Positions 53,931 to 63,439 of a stretch of 64,000 bases of DNA are shown one piece after another (positions within the stretch are counted from its first letter, which is position 1; each line of letters opens with the position of its first letter). Source of the DNA: Clostridiaceae bacterium (GTDB taxonomy: Bacteria > Bacillota > Clostridia > Lachnospirales > Lachnospiraceae); assembly GCA_902362865.1 (NCBI GenBank), contig CABIYE010000007.1, positions 12,559 through 76,558 of the forward strand, read 5' to 3'. The translations under genes and the position numbers were made by a program. The notes beneath the pieces were generated by a model. The model saw nothing but the letters and a program-made list of their open reading frames with translations. It was not told the origin of the DNA and did not search any database.

Positions 53931-55490
53931 TTACATTAAAGGAGCAAATAATCGAAGAACTTGCCCCGTTATCTTTGTAAACAACGTCTGATGCTTTACC
54001 TCCATTAACGTAACCTTGTGGGATTTTGCCAGTGTTTTCTGAAAATCATCTTCAATCTCATCTACAATGGCATTATTATAGATGAAAACACCGCATTCAA
54101 AATGCAGATATAAACTCCTGTAGTCCAGATTGATTGTTCCCACCGTCGCCGTATCGTCATCAGAGACAAATACTTTAGCGTGGACAAATCCCGGCGTATA
54201 TTCATAAATCTGCACACCTGCTTTTATCAACTCGTTATAATAAGTCTTTGCCACTACAAATGCATACCATTTATCCGGAATATGCGGCATAAGGATAATT
54301 ACCTCAATCCCGCTTTTTGCTGTCCGCGTAAGTGTTGTAATCATCTCATTATCCAGAATCAGATAGGGCGTCATAATATGTACGTACTTCTTCGCATGAT
54401 TCAGAATATGAAAATATACCTCTTCGCCTACATTTTCATTATCAAAAGGGCTGTCTGCATAAGGCAGCACATATCCCAGCTCCCGCCGGACTCCGGGCTG
54501 CCTGTATGTAATATACTTACTGTACCCTTCCGGCCGCTTCTCGGTCACGTTCCACATCTGCAGGAATATCATAGTCAGGCTCTGAACCGCATCACCTTTC
54601 AGCATAACCGCCGTATCCTTCCAGTGGCCGAACCGCTCCTTACGGTTAATATATTCGTCTCCGATATTCACTCCGCCGGTAATTCCCACCTTTCCGTCTA
54701 TGACACAGATTTTCCTGTGATCCCGGTTATTCTGCACCGTTGACAGGAATGGACGTACCGGGCTGACCATCTTACACTTAATTCCATATTTCTGCAGCTG
54801 TTCCGGATAATCATAGGGAAGCATGGAGATGGAGCACATGCCATCATACATAAAACGCACCTCTACTCCCAGGGCCGCCTTCTCTGCCAATACATCCAGA
54901 ATCTTCTTCCACATATACCCCTTTTCCACAATAAAATATTCCATAAAGATAAACTTCTCAGCCTTCTCAAGTTCAGGAATCAATGCTTCAAATTTATCCT
55001 CACCCAATGGGAAATATGTTACTTCTGTGTTGCGGTAGACCGGGAACCCCAGCAGGTTAGAAAGATAATAGGCAAGATTCGCATTGGCAGACTTACTTGC
55101 CTTCATATCCTTCACGACTTCCATATCCTGCACCATATATTTCTCCGTCTCCAGCCGCAGATCCGCCAGCCGTTCTCCCATCCATCTGGTTCCCACCTGC
55201 ATCTTTACATAAATATAAAAAATCGTCCCTACCACCGGAAATGCCATAATACACAGCATCCAGGTCATCTTAAATGCCGGGTTTCCCTCTGAATTAATAA
55301 TGTATATCAAAACCAAAACGCCCAATACTGTCAGCATCCCATGGATATATACGGTATATTCCTGCAGAATCTTCGTAGTTACAATCGCAGTAGCTACCTG
55401 AAGCAATATCAGCAAAATAAACAGTCCCGTCCGGCTGAATATGATTCTTGATATTCCCTTTTTTGCTTTTTCCGGCCCATTCACAACCAT
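53931..55490 (-). CDS. cls: Cardiolipin synthase (two PLD domains)
   Basis: 519 residues. Two or three N-terminal helices (about 12-75) anchor it; two HxKxxxxD phospholipase-D motifs follow, DHRKICVIDGKVGITGG (about residue 258) and VHAKVFVSDDDTATVGT (about 437), each with the downstream Gly-Gly or Gly-Thr. It joins two phosphatidylglycerols into cardiolipin. ATG preceded by GGAGGAAG. Confidence 0.95.
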   Translation of the reverse strand: MVVNGPEKAKKGISRIIFSRTGLFILLILLQVATAIVTTKILQEYTVYIHGMLTVLGVLVLIYIINSEGNPAFKMTWMLCIMAFPVVGTIFYIYVKMQVGTRWMGERLADLRLETEKYMVQDMEVVKDMKASKSANANLAYYLSNLLGFPVYRNTEVTYFPLGEDKFEALIPELEKAEKFIFMEYFIVEKGYMWKKILDVLAEKAALGVEVRFMYDGMCSISMLPYDYPEQLQKYGIKCKMVSPVRPFLSTVQNNRDHRKICVIDGKVGITGGVNIGDEYINRKERFGHWKDTAVMLKGDAVQSLTMIFLQMWNVTEKRPEGYSKYITYRQPGVRRELGYVLPYADSPFDNENVGEEVYFHILNHAKKYVHIMTPYLILDNEMITTLTRTAKSGIEVIILMPHIPDKWYAFVVAKTYYNELIKAGVQIYEYTPGFVHAKVFVSDDDTATVGTINLDYRSLYLHFECGVFIYNNAIVDEIEDDFQKTLAKSHKVTLMEVKHQTLFTKITGQVLRLFAPLM

Positions 55491-55579
55491 ATTCTTCCTC
55501 CTTCAGAAGATTTCTCTCTTAAATATAATACAATGTTACTATAGTGTATCATAATTTTTTTTCATTTTCCTTTATTTTT

Positions 55580-55609
55580 TTGTTAAAAAGTATTACAATA
55601 TATTATAAT
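55580..55609 (+). promoter_or_regulatory. Promoter of the 11-residue-repeat protein gene
   Basis: TTGTTA (55580-55585), 18-nt spacer and TATAAT (55604-55609), followed by a 59-nt leader and GAAAGGAG before the ATG. Confidence 0.7.
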
Positions 55610-55668
55610 ATTGGTGCAAAGAAGGCAACACAGCCAGGGACGCCAAGCTGAAAGAAAGGAGTTTTCAT

Positions 55669-56070
55669 ATGTCAAAATGGAGTAAACGCTTATTAAGTCT
55701 GGCCGCTATTGGCGGCGCTGCCGCAGGTCTGGCTTATTATCTGAAAAAATCCGGCCTCCCCGCAGAGGATGATTTTGAGGACGAAATAGAGGATGAGGAT
55801 TTTGATCTGGACAACGATTTAAAACCTGTCACAGACAGAGAATATGTACCTTTAAATACGGTTTCCAAAACCAGTGACACGGCGGACACCTTAAAAGATG
55901 CCGCCAAAGATATTGCCGAAGATGCAGCCGACGCTGCCAAAGACATTGCTGAGGATACCGTTGACGCTGCCAAAGATATTGCCGGGGATGTGTCTGACGC
56001 CGCAAAAGATACGGCCGAAGATATATCCGACGCTTTTAAGGACATCCTCAAAGATGTAGAATCCGAATAA
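55669..56070 (+). CDS. Small membrane-tethered protein with 11-residue amphipathic repeats
   Basis: 133 residues. An N-terminal helix (LLSLAAIGGAAAGLAYYL) is followed by an acidic stretch (EDDFEDEIEDEDFDLDND) and five 11-residue units (77-131): DAAKDIAEDAA, DAAKDIAEDTV, DAAKDIAGDVS, DAAKDTAEDIS, DAFKDILKDVE. Such 11-mers form long amphipathic helices, as in YtxH/LEA-type proteins associated with stress or membranes. It is transcribed alone, opposite to its neighbours. No family-level function is known. Confidence 0.85.
   Translation: MSKWSKRLLSLAAIGGAAAGLAYYLKKSGLPAEDDFEDEIEDEDFDLDNDLKPVTDREYVPLNTVSKTSDTADTLKDAAKDIAEDAADAAKDIAEDTVDAAKDIAGDVSDAAKDTAEDISDAFKDILKDVESE
55897..56061 (+). repeat. 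Five 33-bp repeats encoding 11-residue helix units
   Basis: Exactly 5 x 33 bp with consensus D-A-A-K-D-I-A-E-D-x-x. The DNA copies are imperfect but the periodicity is exact. Copies 1-4 are closest to each other; copy 5 ends the repeat array. Confidence 0.9.
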
Positions 56071-56081
56071 CCGACAGAGAT

Positions 56082-56128
56082 AAAGAAGCTGCCTTCTCAT
56101 AAAGAGTCTGAACAGCTTCTTTATTTTT
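56082..56128 (+). terminator. Terminator of the repeat-protein gene
   Basis: AAAGAAGCTG and CAGCTTCTTT pair over a 20-nt loop and are followed by ATTTTTTCC on the plus strand. Its 3' part runs into the end of the convergent regulator gene. Confidence 0.8.
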
Positions 56129-57521
56129 TCCAAATTTCACATAATATCTCACATGCTTCTTTTATCTTTTCTTCTGAAAGATTCGCATATCCAAGCAAAA
56201 CAGTCGCATCTGCTTCTTCCTGTTTTCCCACAATGTAATCCGACAGTCCATACACTTTAATACCATTTTTTTTCGCTGTTGCAATCAATTCCTGCTCCCG
56301 CATGCCATTTTCAAAAGTTAGCAGCAGATGCACGCCCGCATGTTCTCCCGAAATCCTGCAACAGCCTGCCAATGGCTTAAGTCCATTAATCAGCGTATCA
56401 TGCCGGCTTTTATACAAAGCCCTGGTCTTATTCAGATGCCTCTCATAATAGCCGTCTCTGATAAAATGCTGGACAATCAATTGATCTACCTTAGATACCG
56501 TAGAATTCAGAAATCTGCATTTCTTTTCATAGATATCCAGAAGAGGAAGGGGAAGCACCATATAGCTCAAGCGGATCGCCGGAGCTATGGATTTGGAAAA
56601 GGTCCCCAGATACACCACCTTCTGCCCTGTATCATATCCCTGCAGCGCCGGAATCGGCTTCCCTTTATAACGAAATTCACTGTCATAATCATCTTCAATG
56701 ATATAACGTCCTTCTGCCTCATTCGCCCATCTCAGAAGCTCCATCCTCCGCTTCACCGGCATGATGATTCCCGTAGGATACTGATGCGAAGGAGTCACAT
56801 ATGCCACATCGGCCTGCGTCCTTTTTAACTGCTCCACTTTCATCCCCGAGCGATCCATATTAATGGGAATTACCGGGAATGACTGGCTTATGAACAGACG
56901 ATACGCCTGCTTATAAGTAGGATTCTCCACTGCTATCACATGGGTTCTTCCGAGAATCGTACACAGAAGCATTAATAAATAATCGCTTCCGGCACCCACG
57001 ATAATCTGCCCGGGCGCACAGGTAACCCCTCTCGCCTGATACAGATAGTCACAAATCGCTTCCCGGAAACCTTCCTCCCCCTGTGGATTGCCGGTTCGGA
57101 AAAGCTCCGTCTTATCATCCACCAAAATATCTCTTGATAATTTTCTCCATATATTATAAGGGAAACTTTTCAAATCCACCCCATTAGGCGTAAAATCATA
57201 GCAATATTTTCTGTCCGGCAGCTTCTCTTCCTGCTTCTCTGAAACTCCTACCCTCTCCAGGCGGTACATTCCTTCTATCTGCGCCACAAAAAAGCCTTTG
57301 TACGGCTTCGCTTCAATATATCCCTCCGACAGAAGCTGCTCATAGGCAAGCTCCACCGTACTCCTGCTTACCTCCAGATGCTTTGACAGCGCTCTGGTAG
57401 ACGGCAGCTTCTCTCCATAGGGAATCTTCCCATTCTGTATATCCTTCTTAATATAAAGATAAATCTGTTCGTACAGCGGAGCTTTTCCGCCTGATTTCAG
57501 ATTGATTGTTAATTCATTCAT
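56121..57521 (-). CDS. MocR-type regulator: GntR DNA-binding plus aminotransferase-like domain
   Basis: 466 residues. An N-terminal winged-helix GntR domain (about 10-75: PLYEQIYLYIKKDIQNGKIP, STRALSKHLEVSRSTVELAYEQL) is fused to a fold-type I PLP domain (about 110-460) with YIIEDDYDSEFRYKG and the PLP-lysine segment LGTFSKSIAPAIRLSY. MocR proteins include PdxR (vitamin B6) and GabR. No pdx or gab gene is next to it, so the target is unclear. It follows glnS by 4 bp and is probably cotranscribed with it. Confidence 0.93.
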   Translation of the reverse strand: MNELTINLKSGGKAPLYEQIYLYIKKDIQNGKIPYGEKLPSTRALSKHLEVSRSTVELAYEQLLSEGYIEAKPYKGFFVAQIEGMYRLERVGVSEKQEEKLPDRKYCYDFTPNGVDLKSFPYNIWRKLSRDILVDDKTELFRTGNPQGEEGFREAICDYLYQARGVTCAPGQIIVGAGSDYLLMLLCTILGRTHVIAVENPTYKQAYRLFISQSFPVIPINMDRSGMKVEQLKRTQADVAYVTPSHQYPTGIIMPVKRRMELLRWANEAEGRYIIEDDYDSEFRYKGKPIPALQGYDTGQKVVYLGTFSKSIAPAIRLSYMVLPLPLLDIYEKKCRFLNSTVSKVDQLIVQHFIRDGYYERHLNKTRALYKSRHDTLINGLKPLAGCCRISGEHAGVHLLLTFENGMREQELIATAKKNGIKVYGLSDYIVGKQEEADATVLLGYANLSEEKIKEACEILCEIWKK

Positions 57522-57525
57522 ATCA

Positions 57526-59190
57526 CTACTTCGGAAGTTTAAAAGAACTCTTTAAAGACACAATCCTGTTAAATACCAAAGCTTCCGGTCTGGAATCCTT
57601 CGCATCAATACAGAAATAACCATTCCGGACAAACTGAAAACTATCATATGCCCCGGCGCCATCAAAGCTTGGCTCTACAACACAGTTCTTACGTACTTCC
57701 AACGAATTTGGATTCAGGTTCATAGAACCATCCTCATTATATACACCCTTTTCTTCATCAATCAGGTTCTCATACAGACGAACCTCTACCGTCTTCGCAA
57801 ACGGAGCCGGTACCCAATGAATGGTTCCTTTTACTTTACGCCCGGTAAAACCTGTTCCGCACTTCGTCTCCGGATCATAGGTACAGTGTACAACCGTGAC
57901 CTTGCCATCCGCATCCGTCTCGTAACTTACACATTTCACAAAATATGCATGCATCAGGCGGACCTCATTTCCCGGGAACAGACGGAAATATTTTTTCGGC
58001 GGATCAATCATAAAATCGTCCCGCTCAATATAAAGCTCTCTGCAGAACGGAACCTTTCTCTTGCCAAGAGCTTCATTTTCCAGATTATTATCTACATCCA
58101 GATATTCCACTTCACCCTCCGGATAATTATCAATCACCAGTTTGATCGGGTCTAAGACAGCCATCATCCTCGGCCGCTTCATCTTCAAATCTTCTCTGAT
58201 ACAATATTCAAGCATGGCATAATCAACAGACCCCTGTGCTTTAGAGACTCCGCAGAGTTCCACAAACATCCGGATAGATTCCGGCGTAAACCCTCTTCTT
58301 CTAAGCGCCGCAATAGATACCAGCCTGGGGTCGTCCCATCCATCTACAATTCCTTCCTGTACTAATTTCTTAATGTAACGCTTCCCGGTTACCACATTGG
58401 TCAGGTACATCTTCGCAAATTCAATCTGTCTCGGTGCCGGATCAAATTCACATTCCCGAACCACCCAGTCATACAACGGACGGTGATCCTCGAATTCCAG
58501 TGTACAGATAGAGTGAGTAATCTTTTCCACTGCGTCTTCTATCGGATGAGCAAAATCATACATCGGATAAATACACCACTTATCTCCCGTATTGTGATGA
58601 CTCATATGAGCCACACGGTAAATAATCGGATCACGCATATTAATATTCGGCGACGCCATATCAATCTTTGCGCGGAGCACCTTCTCTCCATCCTGGTATT
58701 TCCCCGCTTTCATCTCTTCAAAAAGGCGGAGATTCTCCTCGACAGAACGATCACGGTAAGGACTGTCCTTTCCCGGCTCCTTCAGTGTGCCTCTATATTC
58801 CCGGATCTGTTCCGGACTTAAATCACACACATATGCCTTGCCTTTCTTAATCAACTTAACAGCACATTCATACATCACATCAAAATAATCAGATGCAAAA
58901 TACAGATGCTCTTTAAAATCTGCCCCCAGCCATTCTACGTCCTTCTTAATCGACTCTACAAATTCCATATCCTCTTTCATCGGATTCGTATCATCGAACC
59001 GCAGATGAAAAGTCCCATTGTATTTCTCCGCAAGTCCTGAATTTAAAAGTATAGACTTTGCATGTCCGATATGCAGATAGCCGTTGGGTTCCGGCGGGAA
59101 TCTGGTACATACCGTATCATAGACCCCCTCTGCCAGATCTTTATCTATTTCTTGTTCAATAAAATTTTTAGAAATAACTTCCTCTCCCAT
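57526..59190 (-). CDS. glnS: Glutaminyl-tRNA synthetase
   Basis: 554 residues from the ATG at 59190 ([18 protein letters not shown]), with AGGAGG 5 nt upstream; a frame to 59220 lacks this site. Class I HIGH is [15 protein letters not shown], the KMSKS-type loop in the MSKS region is [15 protein letters not shown], and the C-terminal anticodon-binding beta-barrels are complete. GlnS in a Clostridium-type genome indicates direct glutaminylation instead of, or besides, the GatCAB route. Confidence 0.96.
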   Translation of the reverse strand: MGEEVISKNFIEQEIDKDLAEGVYDTVCTRFPPEPNGYLHIGHAKSILLNSGLAEKYNGTFHLRFDDTNPMKEDMEFVESIKKDVEWLGADFKEHLYFASDYFDVMYECAVKLIKKGKAYVCDLSPEQIREYRGTLKEPGKDSPYRDRSVEENLRLFEEMKAGKYQDGEKVLRAKIDMASPNINMRDPIIYRVAHMSHHNTGDKWCIYPMYDFAHPIEDAVEKITHSICTLEFEDHRPLYDWVVRECEFDPAPRQIEFAKMYLTNVVTGKRYIKKLVQEGIVDGWDDPRLVSIAALRRRGFTPESIRMFVELCGVSKAQGSVDYAMLEYCIREDLKMKRPRMMAVLDPIKLVIDNYPEGEVEYLDVDNNLENEALGKRKVPFCRELYIERDDFMIDPPKKYFRLFPGNEVRLMHAYFVKCVSYETDADGKVTVVHCTYDPETKCGTGFTGRKVKGTIHWVPAPFAKTVEVRLYENLIDEEKGVYNEDGSMNLNPNSLEVRKNCVVEPSFDGAGAYDSFQFVRNGYFCIDAKDSRPEALVFNRIVSLKSSFKLPK

Positions 59191-59277
59191 AGTATCCTCC
59201 TGAAACCATTCTCTAATCATTTTCTAATCTTATCATACTTCTAAAAATTCGACAACAGAATTATTTTCAAAATCCCA

Positions 59278-59307
59278 TTGACAAACTACCCCTTTTTATT
59301 GTATATT
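59278..59307 (+). promoter_or_regulatory. Promoter of tRNA-Thr
   Basis: TTGACA (59278-59283), 18-nt spacer and TATATT (59302-59307); the tRNA starts 27 nt later. Confidence 0.7.
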
Positions 59308-59333
59308 AATCACGTTGCATATGATTTATGCAT

Positions 59334-59406
59334 GCTGCCTTGGCTCAGTCGGTAGAGCGTCGCCTTGGTAAGGCGGAGGTCGGCGGTTCGATTCCGCTAG
59401 GCAGCT
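59334..59406 (+). tRNA. tRNA-Thr(GGT)
   Basis: 73 nt with acceptor GCTGCCT/AGGCAGC, discriminator T, D-arm GCTCAGTCGGTAGAGC, anticodon stem TCGCC/GGCGG with loop TTGGTAA (anticodon GGT), and T-arm GGCGGTTCGATTCCGCT. CCA not encoded. Single-gene unit, divergent from glnS. Confidence 0.96.
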
Positions 59407-59416
59407 TAAAAAGGAT

Positions 59417-59467
59417 AATCCTGTGGATTCAGTTTTTAAAACACTGTTCTTCCACAGGATTTTTCTT
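59417..59467 (+). terminator. Terminator after tRNA-Thr
   Basis: AATCCTGTGG and CCACAGGATT form a 10-bp stem with a 25-nt loop followed by TTTCTTTT. The minus-strand side also has a T-rich follow-up (CCTTTTT), so it can serve the convergent sigH gene too. Confidence 0.85.
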
Positions 59468-59473
59468 TTATTC

Positions 59474-60106
59474 TTAATGCCTGGCGTCGTCCTGTCCAAT
59501 AATTTTTTCGGCCTTCGCCTTAATCCGCTGCAGCGCATTATCTACCGTTTTCGGGCTCTTATCCAAAAGCCTGGCAATGGTTTTATAATCTGTTCCCATC
59601 AGATGCAGGTAAAGAACCCTCTGCTCCAGATTGCTAAGTTGTTCTTCCAGTTCATTTTCCAGGCATTCCGCCGACTCCTTGCCCAACAGCACGAACTCGG
59701 GATTACTCTCAACTCCCGCTTCAATTGTATCCAATACCCTGGCATCCCCGCCGTCTTCTGTCTTCTCATATAGCGACACGTATGAATTAAGCGGAATATG
59801 CTTCTGTCTCTTAGAAGCCGTCACCGCACTGTACATCTGCCGGGTAATACAAAGTCTGGCAAAGCTGTAAAAGGACACCTTCTGATTCACATCATAGTCC
59901 TGCACCGCCTTAAAAAGCCCGATCATCCCCTCCTGAATCAAATCATCATTCTCGCCACCCAGAAGATACATCGCCTTTGCCTCTTTGCGTACAAGATTTT
60001 TATATTTATCCATAATGTAATCCATAATCTCTTTTTCGCCGTTCTGCAGACGGCGGATTAATTGTTCATCCGTCATCGTCTCATACTCTGACACTTTCTT
60101 CTTCAT
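59474..60106 (-). CDS. sigH: Stationary-phase/sporulation sigma factor SigH
   Basis: 210 residues. Region 2 (VRKEAKAMYLLGGENDDLIQEG, FYSFARLCITRQMYSAV) and region 4 (LEQRVLYLHLMGTDYKTIARLLDKS) are intact. The protein start MKKKVSEYETMTDEQLI is typical of Clostridia. SigH turns on early sporulation genes including spo0A and sigma-F operons. It is last in the string cysE-cysS-mrnC-rlmB-sigH; the yacP gene that separates rlmB from sigH in Bacillus is absent, and start and stop overlap by one base. Confidence 0.95.
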   Translation of the reverse strand: MKKKVSEYETMTDEQLIRRLQNGEKEIMDYIMDKYKNLVRKEAKAMYLLGGENDDLIQEGMIGLFKAVQDYDVNQKVSFYSFARLCITRQMYSAVTASKRQKHIPLNSYVSLYEKTEDGGDARVLDTIEAGVESNPEFVLLGKESAECLENELEEQLSNLEQRVLYLHLMGTDYKTIARLLDKSPKTVDNALQRIKAKAEKIIGQDDARH

Positions 60107-60864
60107 TATCCCTCCAGTCTCTGCCTCACAATCTCATATGCCAGTACTCCGGCAGCAACAGATGCATTCAGGGAATCAATATCTCCCCGCATGGGTATCC
60201 CCGCCACAAAATCGCAGGTTTCCTTCACAAGACGTCCTACTCCTTCTCCCTCACTGCCGATCACAAGTCCTATCGGTCCTTTCAGATTCAACCTGTACAT
60301 AGACTCTCCGCCCATATCTGCACAGACAAACCAAAGTCCCCTTTCCTTCAGTTCCTCCATAGTTTTCACAAGGTTCGTTACCTTGGCAACCGGTGTATAA
60401 TTCAGTGCTCCCGCAGACGTCTTCGCCACAGTAGCCGTAAGTCCCACTGCCCGGCGTTTCGGAATAATCACGCCATGCGCTCCGGCAAGATTAGCTGTAC
60501 GGATAATAGCTCCCAGATTATGGGGATCTTCGATATTATCCAGCAAAATCAGAAAAGGATCTTCCCCTTTCTGTCTCGCAAGCTCCAACATATCTTCTAC
60601 CTCTGCATATTCATAAGCCGCCGCAAAAGCAACCACTCCCTGATGCTTCCCCGTCTCAGAAAGCTGAGAAAGACGTTCTTTTTCTACAAACTGAATGATG
60701 GTATCGTGTTTTTTTGCCTCTCTGACAATGGTACGCACCGGTCCGTCCTGGCATCCATCAAGCACGAACAGCTTGTCAACCGGTTTCCCCGAGCGAAATG
60801 CCTCCAAAACCGCATTACGTCCTTCTATCACCAGACTTTTTCCTTCTGTAAGCTTCTCTTCCAT
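60106..60864 (-). CDS. rlmB: 23S rRNA (guanosine-2'-O)-methyltransferase RlmB
   Basis: 252 residues from the ATG at 60864 (MEEKLTEGKSLVIEGRN), with GGAG 6 nt upstream; a GTG at 60894 is an alternative. The SpoU/TrmH motifs are LLDNIEDPHNLGAIIRTANL, GPIGLVIGSEGEGVGRL and IPMRGDIDSLNASVAAGVLAY (each in part). An N-terminal substrate-binding domain precedes them. It methylates G2251 of 23S rRNA, or its Firmicutes equivalent. Confidence 0.95.
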   Translation of the reverse strand: MEEKLTEGKSLVIEGRNAVLEAFRSGKPVDKLFVLDGCQDGPVRTIVREAKKHDTIIQFVEKERLSQLSETGKHQGVVAFAAAYEYAEVEDMLELARQKGEDPFLILLDNIEDPHNLGAIIRTANLAGAHGVIIPKRRAVGLTATVAKTSAGALNYTPVAKVTNLVKTMEELKERGLWFVCADMGGESMYRLNLKGPIGLVIGSEGEGVGRLVKETCDFVAGIPMRGDIDSLNASVAAGVLAYEIVRQRLEG

Positions 60865-60895
60865 GTCCAACTCCATTCTGCCCAATGACGGCACT

Positions 60896-61351
60896 TTATT
60901 CTTTCTCCCACTCTGTTTCCAGACTGTCTAACCCTATTTTAACCAAATCAAGCATTCTTTTCCACTCTTTTTTCAAATACAGATACCCCAGCAGAGACTC
61001 AAATCCCGTAGCCCTTCTATAATCTGTCAGCGACTGGTTTCTGGCAGGCGATACCGTCTTCGTATTCCTTCCCCTTTTATATACCAAATGCTCTTCTTCT
61101 GTCAGATGTTTCTGAATCTCACGCATCATCAAAGACTGCGCAGACGCCTGAACAATCCGGCTGGTCTCCTTATGCATTTTCTGAACCTGTTTATTACCCT
61201 GGTTCAACACAAGACTCTTAATAATCAAATCAAAAATGCAGTCTCCGATATATGCCAAAGCAAGAGGTGAATATGTTTTTATATCCACCTCCTGCATCTG
61301 GAATATTTCCTGCATATAAGAATCAAACTGCCATTCTATGCTTTTTTCCAT
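60896..61351 (-). CDS. mrnC: Mini-ribonuclease III (23S rRNA maturation)
   Basis: 151 residues, an RNase III catalytic domain without the double-stranded RNA-binding tail. SPLALAYIGDCIFDLIIKSL holds the catalytic Asp, and TDYRRATGFESLLGYLYL the second acidic group. Mini-III trims the 23S rRNA ends. It overlaps cysS by 16 bp. Confidence 0.95.
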   Translation of the reverse strand: MEKSIEWQFDSYMQEIFQMQEVDIKTYSPLALAYIGDCIFDLIIKSLVLNQGNKQVQKMHKETSRIVQASAQSLMMREIQKHLTEEEHLVYKRGRNTKTVSPARNQSLTDYRRATGFESLLGYLYLKKEWKRMLDLVKIGLDSLETEWEKE

Positions 61352-62742
61352 TTTACTCCTTCACGGGTATCCAAAAGGACAATCCCCTTTGCTAATAATT
61401 CATCGCGGATTTCATCAGCTCTTGCGAAATTCTTCGCTTTCCTTGCTTCCTGGCGCTCTGCAATCAGCGCTTCAATGTCTTCCGCCAGCATTTCCTCTTT
61501 CTTATCTACAATCAAGCCAAGGACGTCTGTCAGCTTCACAATCAAGTCAAACAATTTCCGTGCGTATTCCCTGGAGCTTTCCTCTACCGCCGTTGTGTTG
61601 CAGAATTTCACCAAATCAAATACGGCTGCAATGGCGTCAGCAGTGTTGAAATCATCATCCATCGCCGCTTCATATTTCTCTACAAACTCTGCCGTCTTTG
61701 CAAATGTTTCCTTCTCTGCATCTGTCATTTCCTCTGTCTTCGCATTTTCCATGCGGTATTTCAAATTATCCACCGCATTGATAATACGCTCCAGACCGTT
61801 CTTCGATGCCTCCATCAGATCCGCACTGAAATTCAGCGGACTTCTGTAGTGGGCACTCAGCATAAAGAACCGAAGCACCTGAAGATCGTACTGTTCACTG
61901 ATTTCACGCACAGTCCGGAAATTGCCGAGAGACTTGCTCATCTTATGGTTGTCGATATTCAAAAAAGCATTATGCATCCAGTATTTTGCAAATTCCTTTC
62001 CATTGGCAGCTTCACTCTGAGCAATTTCATTTTCATGATGAGGGAACACCAAATCCTCTCCTCCGGCATGGATATCAATCTGCTCGCCCAGATATTTCTT
62101 AGACATCACAGAACACTCAATATGCCATCCCGGGCGGCCTTCGCTCCACGGCGACTCCCACGCAGGCTCTCCTTCCTTCTTTGGCTTCCAAAGCACAAAA
62201 TCCAAAGGATCTTCCTTCTCATCCTCTCCCGTCACCAGAAGAGAACGGTTACCGGAACGCAGATCATCCAAATTCTTGTGAGACAATTTTCCATAATCCT
62301 TAAACTGCCTGGTACGGAAATACACAGTCCCGTTCTTCTCATAGGCATAGCCTTTTTCAATCAGAATGCCAATCATCTCTACCATGCCGCAGATTTCCTC
62401 CGTAGCAAGCGGATGCTTTGTGGCAGGCTTAATATTCATGCCTTCCATATCTTTCAGGCATTCTGCAATATATCTCTTGGAAATCTCATCCGCAGATACG
62501 CCCTCTTCAATCGCCTTATTAATAATCTTATCGTCTACATCCGTGAAATTCGATACATAATTCACATCATAGCCCTTATACTCAAAATATCTACGAACCG
62601 TATCGAACACAATCATCGGTCTTGCATTCCCAATGTGGATAAAATTATACACGGTAGGACCGCAGACATACATCCTGACTTTCCCTTCCTCCACCGGGAC
62701 AAATTCCTCTTTCCTCTTTGACATGGTATTATACAGTTTCAT
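61336..62742 (-). CDS. cysS: Cysteinyl-tRNA synthetase
   Basis: 468 residues. HIGH-type motif in VYNFIHIGNARPMIVFD (with Cys27 in MYVCGPTVYN as zinc ligand), the GWHIECSVM zinc site, and KMSKSLGNFRTVREI near 268. Length and layout are typical. It charges tRNA-Cys and overlaps cysE by 14 bp, so production of cysteine and its use in translation are jointly controlled by the T-box leader. Confidence 0.97.
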   Translation of the reverse strand: MKLYNTMSKRKEEFVPVEEGKVRMYVCGPTVYNFIHIGNARPMIVFDTVRRYFEYKGYDVNYVSNFTDVDDKIINKAIEEGVSADEISKRYIAECLKDMEGMNIKPATKHPLATEEICGMVEMIGILIEKGYAYEKNGTVYFRTRQFKDYGKLSHKNLDDLRSGNRSLLVTGEDEKEDPLDFVLWKPKKEGEPAWESPWSEGRPGWHIECSVMSKKYLGEQIDIHAGGEDLVFPHHENEIAQSEAANGKEFAKYWMHNAFLNIDNHKMSKSLGNFRTVREISEQYDLQVLRFFMLSAHYRSPLNFSADLMEASKNGLERIINAVDNLKYRMENAKTEEMTDAEKETFAKTAEFVEKYEAAMDDDFNTADAIAAVFDLVKFCNTTAVEESSREYARKLFDLIVKLTDVLGLIVDKKEEMLAEDIEALIAERQEARKAKNFARADEIRDELLAKGIVLLDTREGVKWKKA

Positions 62743-63430
62743 CTTCTTCCTCCTTCAAGATAATCTCTTCTTCCTGCATACATCTCATATGCCGTTCTAA
62801 CTGCTTTATCTGTTTCTGCAGACGGATATTATCATTCTGCAGCTCTCTAATATCATTGCTGATAGGATCCGGCAGGTGTACCTGATCCATATCCGAACGT
62901 GGTATCTTCTGATCGCCCATCTTTACAATCCTTCCCGGTACGCCTACCACAGTACAGTTGGGCGGAACTTCCTTCAATACAACACTTCCTGCACCGATTT
63001 TGGAATTTTCCCCAATCGTAAAGGAACCCAAAATCTTGGCTCCCGCACTCACCATCACATTATCTTTGAGTGTTGGGTGGCGTTTCCCCTTCTCCTTGCC
63101 GGTTCCTCCCAGGGTGACACCCTGGTACAGCGTTACATTATTGCCAATTTCTGTAGTTTCCCCAATGATTACGCCCGTTCCGTGATCGATAAATAATCCC
63201 TTGCCGATCTTCGCCCCCGGATGAATCTCAATACCCGTCTTCCTGGCGGCACGCTGTGAAATCCATCTGGCAAGAAAATAGTGTTTCTTCAGATACAGCT
63301 TGTGCGCAACCCGGTAACTCATAATCACCTTAAAACTTGGGTACAAAAAAACTTCCATATTGGATTTAATTGCAGGATCTCGCTCCTTAATTACCTGAAG
63401 CTCCTCCTTTACATATTTCAATATTCCCAT
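62729..63430 (-). CDS. cysE: Serine O-acetyltransferase
   Basis: 233 residues from the ATG at 63430 (MGILKYVKEELQVIKERDPA), with GGAGG 6 nt upstream; a longer frame to 63532 reads through the hairpin-rich leader. The left-handed beta-helix hexapeptides run IHPGAKIGKGLFIDHGTGVII ... NSKIGAGSVV, with the catalytic His in DHGTGV. A C-terminal extension (about 195-233) forms a coiled coil with MRCMQEEEIILKEEEDE. First committed step to cysteine; product is O-acetylserine. Confidence 0.95.
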   Translation of the reverse strand: MGILKYVKEELQVIKERDPAIKSNMEVFLYPSFKVIMSYRVAHKLYLKKHYFLARWISQRAARKTGIEIHPGAKIGKGLFIDHGTGVIIGETTEIGNNVTLYQGVTLGGTGKEKGKRHPTLKDNVMVSAGAKILGSFTIGENSKIGAGSVVLKEVPPNCTVVGVPGRIVKMGDQKIPRSDMDQVHLPDPISNDIRELQNDNIRLQKQIKQLERHMRCMQEEEIILKEEEDETV

Positions 63431-63439
63431 GAATATCCT

